Source of the DNA: DASXUX01 sp036504595 | GTDB taxonomy: Bacteria > Planctomycetota > SZUA-567 > H5-PLA8 | Length of the DNA stretch: 64,000 nucleotides | Assembly: GCA_036504595.1 (NCBI GenBank) | Contig: DASXUX010000105.1 | Location: forward strand, 22,662 to 86,661 | Direction of reading: 5' to 3' | Shown here: piece after piece, positions 60,430 to 64,000 of the stretch | Layout: each line of letters starts with the position of its first letter | Position numbering within the stretch: position 1 is the first letter of the stretch | Notes under the pieces: generated by a model | Seen by the model: only the letters and a program-made list of their open reading frames with translations | What the model was told of the DNA's origin: nothing | The model's database searches: none | Made by a program: the position numbers and the translations under genes

Positions 60430-62236
60430 TCTTGACACCGAGTTCTATTGGCGCGAAGGCGCGCGCCAATGGGATTTCACAGAGGTGGAAGTGCTCTGTG
60501 CCGTGTTACGACTAGATGATGGAACGGAAGTAAGGGCCTGCCCGATGCTGGGCAGGCCCTTTTCTGTTCTTCAGGATTGGTTGAGCCGCGATGACTTGGT
60601 TGTTGCGGCCCATCATTTAGCGGCGGAGTGGCATATACTTCGGCGACTGCAGTTACCGTTGCCGCGCCATCTTCTCGACACAGAAGTTGCTGCGCGTTTT
60701 GTCCACATTCGGGACGAAGGCTTCTTACATAGCAAATACGATCTCTTGAGTTGTCTTCGACGTGAAGGATTCGCGGCGCGCGACAACTGGCTCAAAGATG
60801 AAATGCGGGCGCGAATTATTCGGCGTGACTTCTCAAACTTGAGATCCATCGTTGATTACTGCGGCGATGACGCTGCTGATACTCTGAAATTAGCGCGGAA
60901 GCTGACTTCAAAGCTGGACGCTCACTTCTGGCAGCTTATTCAGCCGCTACAGCTCCTTCTCCTCGAAATTCACGACAATGGTCTCTATCTGGACACTGAG
61001 AGCTACACCCAGCTTCATGAGCATGCGGAGGAGATTTTGTGCCAACAGCAGCGGCGACTCTGCGATCTCGGTTTTCAGGGCCAATTCAATGATTTTGAGA
61101 AGTTGACATCCCGTGCTCAGAACGTCGCGGTGCAACGAACCCTCGAAGTGATCGGGCTGAGAGACATTTTAGACGAGCTCCCCGTGTACTTGCAGGACGT
61201 GAAGAGATTGGGCTGGCAGCGTCGTTCTATGGCGGGATTGTTCAAGTCATCCCACCACCGCAATCTGTTCCTGAAGGCCGCGTCCGAATATCACAGCACG
61301 CTGGACATTTTGCGGTACGACTGGCGGCGGTTCTTAGATGGCGACAGCCGTCTCCGCTTCGGCTTTGTTTTCCCTGGAACGTCCTCATACCGCATTTCGC
61401 CGCGCCAGCCGCACCCTCTGCAATTACCGAAGCTGTTCCGGCCGGTTCTGATGGCGAAGGATAAGGAAGCGATCATTGAAATTGACTACAGTTGTCAGGA
61501 ATGCGGATTGGCAGCGCAGTGGTTTGGTGATAGCGCGCTGCTGCAATTATTCAATAAATATCGGCTCTGCCTCTATAGCGAAGTCGGGTTGAGGATGGGG
61601 CATTATCCTGATGATAATCCAAGAACTGACCCGGCTCAGCGTGAGCGTATCAAGATCAGCACGCTCAGCATGATCTATGGCGCCGGCGCAAACGGACTCC
61701 ACGGAAATTTACAGTGTTCAGAGGACGAGGCCATACGCATCTTACGCGCGTTCCATAATTCATTCCCCGAACTCTTTGTTGGACGGGACCGATATCTGAA
61801 TGCAGTTCGCTCCCGTGGCGTGGCTTGGAATGTCATCAATTTAGCGCGGCACTATGAGTGTTTCAGATTGACCGAAGTCGGAGCTATCGATACGTCGCTC
61901 AGCTTCCTGAATTATCCAATTCAAAGTGGTGGTGCGGCGCTTATGGCTCGCCTTCTGATGGAAATGCCAAAATGGATTCGGATTGTCGCTCCTTGCCACG
62001 ATTCGGTACTGCTGCACTGCCCCGAAGATGCCGTACATGACGTAATTCAGACCGCAAGTGCGCTTATGAAGCAGGTAATGGATGACCTGTTCCCCGGCGT
62101 ACGCAGCCGAGTAAAAGCGCAAGCAGCTCAACGCTTCTACAAATCGTCGCCATCCTCACTGCATGACTTCTGCAATGGCCTTGGCGTTCGGCTCTCTGCG
62201 CCGGTGGGTTGGAAGTGGGAAGCCACAGATTCCTGA
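60416..62236 (+). CDS. Phage family A DNA polymerase with 3'-5' exonuclease domain
   Basis: 606 residues. N-terminal DnaQ-like exonuclease: LASLDTEFYW (Asp/Glu), HHLAAEWHIL, and YCGDDAADTLKL (motif III). Polymerase: motif A IIEIDYSCQECG with Asp357, motif B RIKISTLSMIYGAG with Lys413, motif C IVAPCHDSVLLH with Asp529. Motif C reads HDS instead of the usual HDE, and motif A has CQE in place of the usual QIE. Probably the phage replicase. Confidence 0.87.
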   Translation: MQLASLDTEFYWREGARQWDFTEVEVLCAVLRLDDGTEVRACPMLGRPFSVLQDWLSRDDLVVAAHHLAAEWHILRRLQLPLPRHLLDTEVAARFVHIRDEGFLHSKYDLLSCLRREGFAARDNWLKDEMRARIIRRDFSNLRSIVDYCGDDAADTLKLARKLTSKLDAHFWQLIQPLQLLLLEIHDNGLYLDTESYTQLHEHAEEILCQQQRRLCDLGFQGQFNDFEKLTSRAQNVAVQRTLEVIGLRDILDELPVYLQDVKRLGWQRRSMAGLFKSSHHRNLFLKAASEYHSTLDILRYDWRRFLDGDSRLRFGFVFPGTSSYRISPRQPHPLQLPKLFRPVLMAKDKEAIIEIDYSCQECGLAAQWFGDSALLQLFNKYRLCLYSEVGLRMGHYPDDNPRTDPAQRERIKISTLSMIYGAGANGLHGNLQCSEDEAIRILRAFHNSFPELFVGRDRYLNAVRSRGVAWNVINLARHYECFRLTEVGAIDTSLSFLNYPIQSGGAALMARLLMEMPKWIRIVAPCHDSVLLHCPEDAVHDVIQTASALMKQVMDDLFPGVRSRVKAQAAQRFYKSSPSSLHDFCNGLGVRLSAPVGWKWEATDS

Positions 62237-62279
62237 CCGACTGCCACGCGGTACGAACGCGGGGATCGGAGCGCCTCAA

Positions 62280-63635
62280 ATGAACGTCAAGATTCCATTG
62301 TTGAAGTTGCGCGGCAAAAAGTTCTTCACGTGGTTTAGGCACCCAAGTGCCCCCACCAAGCCGTTCTGCATGTCCACTGGCCTATCGGACGACCAAGTCG
62401 AAGCCGCAGTCGCGATGTCGAAAGCATTGCAGGAATTTCAGCGGAATCGAAAGTGGCACTCGGCTGACCAATACCTTTTGGCGAGGCGGGTACATGCGGA
62501 AGCCGCTGAAATCTGGTTCCGGGCGTATCGGCATGAGCTTCGTATGGTCCCGGTCGTCCAGCTCACCATCGACCCAAAGACGCAACAACAGCAATTTTCA
62601 AATGCGATTGACGCCGTGGAGCTCGCGAAAATGCAGCAGCGTTGCTCCCAACTGGAAGCCGAGCGTGAAGTGCTGTTGAGCGAACGCGTAACTGCAACCA
62701 CCAATCGTCCATTCGAGGAAATCGCAGGCGAGTACCTCGAATGGGGCCGAGCGCAGGGCGGGCGCGGCGGACGGGCATGGGGCGAGGACCACGCCACCCA
62801 TCGCGAGATTCACCTTAGATTTTGGGGTACGAAGTTCGCACTCTTGGCCGACATCAACTTGGGAGAAGTGGATCATGAAATTGCCGCACTCCGCAAAGGG
62901 AAGGGCGGCAAAGGCCACCGTTCAAACAAGACGGTCGCGAACTATCGAGAAGCACTGGCCGCTTTTTGTGATTGGTGTGTTGCGCGTCAGTATCTTACCA
63001 AAGATCCGCTCGCGCTGGCGGGCGCTCTGGATGTCACGCCAGAGGAATCCCGCCGCGCTCTGCATGACGACGAAATTCAGAAATTGCTGGTCGGCTGCTT
63101 ACCCAAGCGAAGAATTATTTATGAAACAGCAATTTGTACCGGCCTTCGCGCGAATGAACTGAGATCGTTAGTCGTCGCCGATCTGGATCGTCAAGCCGGT
63201 GGTCTCTACCTGCACGCAGGCTGGACCAAGTCCAGAAAGCGCGATTTCCAGCCGCTGCCGCAGTGGCTTGTGGACAAACTTGCGCTCCTGACGAACGGGC
63301 AACCGGGAAATGCGCCACTGTTGCGTGCCATGCCGAAGCACACGTTCGATGCGTGGGAATTGGACGCGATCAAGCGCGCGGGGCTGATGAAGAGAACCAA
63401 TGAGGGAGTTTGCTGTTTCCACTGTCTGAGGAATACGTTCGTTTCTCTTACGGACCAGACGGGGGCTTCTTCGGCTACGACGCAGGCGCTTGCTCGGCAT
63501 GCGACGCCGCAGATGACGTTTGGGAGGTATGCGCGGGTGAAGGGTTCGGCGATGCGTGAGACGGTGGAGCAGGTTGGGCGTGTAGTACAGCCTGTAGATC
63601 AGTCGGAGCGGAAACTGACGGGTTCTGGAGGCTAA
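62280..63635 (+). CDS. int: Tyrosine integrase
   Basis: 451 residues from the ATG at 62280 (a frame opens upstream at 62163 but overlaps the polymerase). Catalytic set visible: Arg290 (TGLRANELRS), Lys317 (WTKSRKRD), His381-x2-Arg384 (FHCLRNTF), His407 (ALARHA) and Tyr417 (FGRYARV). N-terminal SAM-like DNA-binding domain precedes. The gene ends 26 bases before the att repeat, typical of phages that use a tRNA 3' end as attB. It recombines attP and attB. Confidence 0.93.
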   Translation: MNVKIPLLKLRGKKFFTWFRHPSAPTKPFCMSTGLSDDQVEAAVAMSKALQEFQRNRKWHSADQYLLARRVHAEAAEIWFRAYRHELRMVPVVQLTIDPKTQQQQFSNAIDAVELAKMQQRCSQLEAEREVLLSERVTATTNRPFEEIAGEYLEWGRAQGGRGGRAWGEDHATHREIHLRFWGTKFALLADINLGEVDHEIAALRKGKGGKGHRSNKTVANYREALAAFCDWCVARQYLTKDPLALAGALDVTPEESRRALHDDEIQKLLVGCLPKRRIIYETAICTGLRANELRSLVVADLDRQAGGLYLHAGWTKSRKRDFQPLPQWLVDKLALLTNGQPGNAPLLRAMPKHTFDAWELDAIKRAGLMKRTNEGVCCFHCLRNTFVSLTDQTGASSATTQALARHATPQMTFGRYARVKGSAMRETVEQVGRVVQPVDQSERKLTGSGG

Positions 63636-63660
63636 TGGCTCGTGGGTGGCTGGCACCTAA

Positions 63661-63695
63661 CTTTATTGGCGTCCCCGTGGGGATTTGAACCCCAG
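63661..63695. repeat. attR: right copy of 35-bp att repeat
   Basis: Identical to 25407-25441. Positions 63667-63695 are the last 29 bases of the tRNA-Glu gene, so the tRNA stays intact here while the left copy holds the displaced fragment. Confidence 0.93.
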
Positions 63696-63742
63696 TCGGA
63701 GGCTTGAAAGGCCTCTGTCCTAGGCCGCTAGACGACGGGGAC
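63667..63742 (-). tRNA. tRNA-Glu (anticodon UUC)
   Basis: 76 bases including CCA. Acceptor GTCCCCG pairs with CGGGGAC; D arm contains GTCTAGCGGCCTAGGAC; anticodon arm GAGGC-CTTTCAA-GCCTC gives anticodon TTC; T arm TGGGG-TTCAAAT-CCCCA. Very close to known bacterial tRNA-Glu. Its 3' 29 bases are the attB core. Confidence 0.97.
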
Positions 63743-64000
63743 GCAGGTATGGCGTGAATTTCGGGATTGCCGTTTGAGGGCGCCGGACGAAATCCACGGG
63801 AGGAGTATCCGTGGATCGCTCACGGAGTCAAGTCCAATCGCGCGCTTTACCGTTTAGCGGCAGGGCCTTTCAATAGTCTGCCGCCGGGCCGCCGATTACG
63901 GCGAGGGCCTGGGCAGGGTGAGCCGCCATGCTGCGGATTGCGCTGGCGATACTCGTGAACGACGTTTTCCGCAACAAGGCAGCGCAGGCGTTCCGCACGG
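63743..64000. other. Right flank, host chromosome, no firm gene
   Basis: Upstream side of the tRNA gene. A frame from the ATG at 63928 (MLRIALAILVNDVFRNK...) runs off the window and might be a membrane-protein start. I do not regard this as established. Confidence 0.35.

Larger units (their letters stand above)
25407..63695. mobile_element. Integrated temperate tailed phage, about 38.25 kb
   Basis: Bounded by the 35-bp direct repeat and carrying a complete-looking set of functions: tyrosine integrase beside the intact tRNA-Glu, family A DNA polymerase, replication initiator with iterons, DnaC-like loader, terminase small and large subunits, portal, scaffold, major capsid, head-tail connectors, tail tube, tape measure and fibres. 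Repeat-to-repeat distance is 38,254 bases. The order terminase-portal-scaffold-capsid-connector-tail is standard for HK97/P22-like Caudoviricetes. No sheath gene is seen, so a siphovirus with a short tail is likely. I did not recognise an endolysin. Confidence 0.92.

Overview
This window looks like a bacterial chromosome segment, probably GC-rich and mostly Gram-negative in style. Several features (MJ0042-like zinc-ribbon membrane proteins, secreted tandem carbohydrate esterases, discoidin-like secreted proteins, a serine recombinase with a paired winged-helix gene) recall the PVC group (Planctomycetota, Verrucomicrobiota, Kiritimatiellota, Lentisphaerota). I cannot fix the phylum from sequence alone. 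The right part is an integrated temperate tailed phage of about 38.25 kb.

Layout, left to right. (1) 1-5.2 kb: a minus-strand Nudix / ADP-ribosylglycohydrolase pair (ADP-ribose turnover), divergent from a plus-strand three-gene unit ending in an ATP-dependent DNA ligase. (2) 5.2-13.4 kb: a coupled pair (98-aa protein plus leucine-rich DUF6745-like protein), convergent with a tight seven-gene minus-strand operon. That operon is the STM4011-STM4012-STM4013-STM4014-STM4015 cluster: two radical SAM enzymes, a sulfatase-fold hydrolase, an ATP-grasp-like protein and leucine-rich proteins, here with an added HAD phosphatase and a duplicated STM4015 gene. Its biochemical product is unknown. (3) 13.4-19.3 kb: secreted carbohydrate-related proteins (beta-helix protein, double-domain esterase, discoidin-like protein), with direct repeats flanking the last gene. 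(4) 19.4-25.4 kb: a decayed mobile/defence region with a truncated serine recombinase and its winged-helix partner, a DrmC-like phospholipase D fragment (DISARM remnant), a HEPN nuclease candidate, a DUF262 fragment and a sigma-factor fragment.

(5) 25,407-63,695: a prophage bounded by a perfect 35-bp direct repeat. The right copy overlaps the 3' end of an intact tRNA-Glu(UUC) gene; the left copy carries only the displaced 29-nt tRNA 3' fragment. A tyrosine integrase lies beside the tRNA. Its rightward early block has a family A DNA polymerase and the integrase. Its leftward block has a replication initiator with iterons inside its own coding sequence, a DnaC-like loader, an HNH endonuclease, a collagen-like fibre, terminase, portal, scaffold, major capsid, connector and tail genes. 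A short tape measure and the absence of a recognisable sheath suggest a short-tailed siphovirus. The left end (25.5-33 kb) carries accessory genes, including three consecutive zinc-ribbon membrane proteins that may be host-affecting or exclusion functions.

The most unusual signal I found is a set of paired short stem-loops with AGA-centred loops, spaced 22-23 nt loop to loop, in the leaders of four phage head genes (terminase small subunit, scaffold, major capsid, and an MptE/DUF115-like gene). Their stems differ in sequence yet stay paired, partly through G-U pairs that exist only on the coding transcript. This points to an RNA regulatory element I do not recognise.
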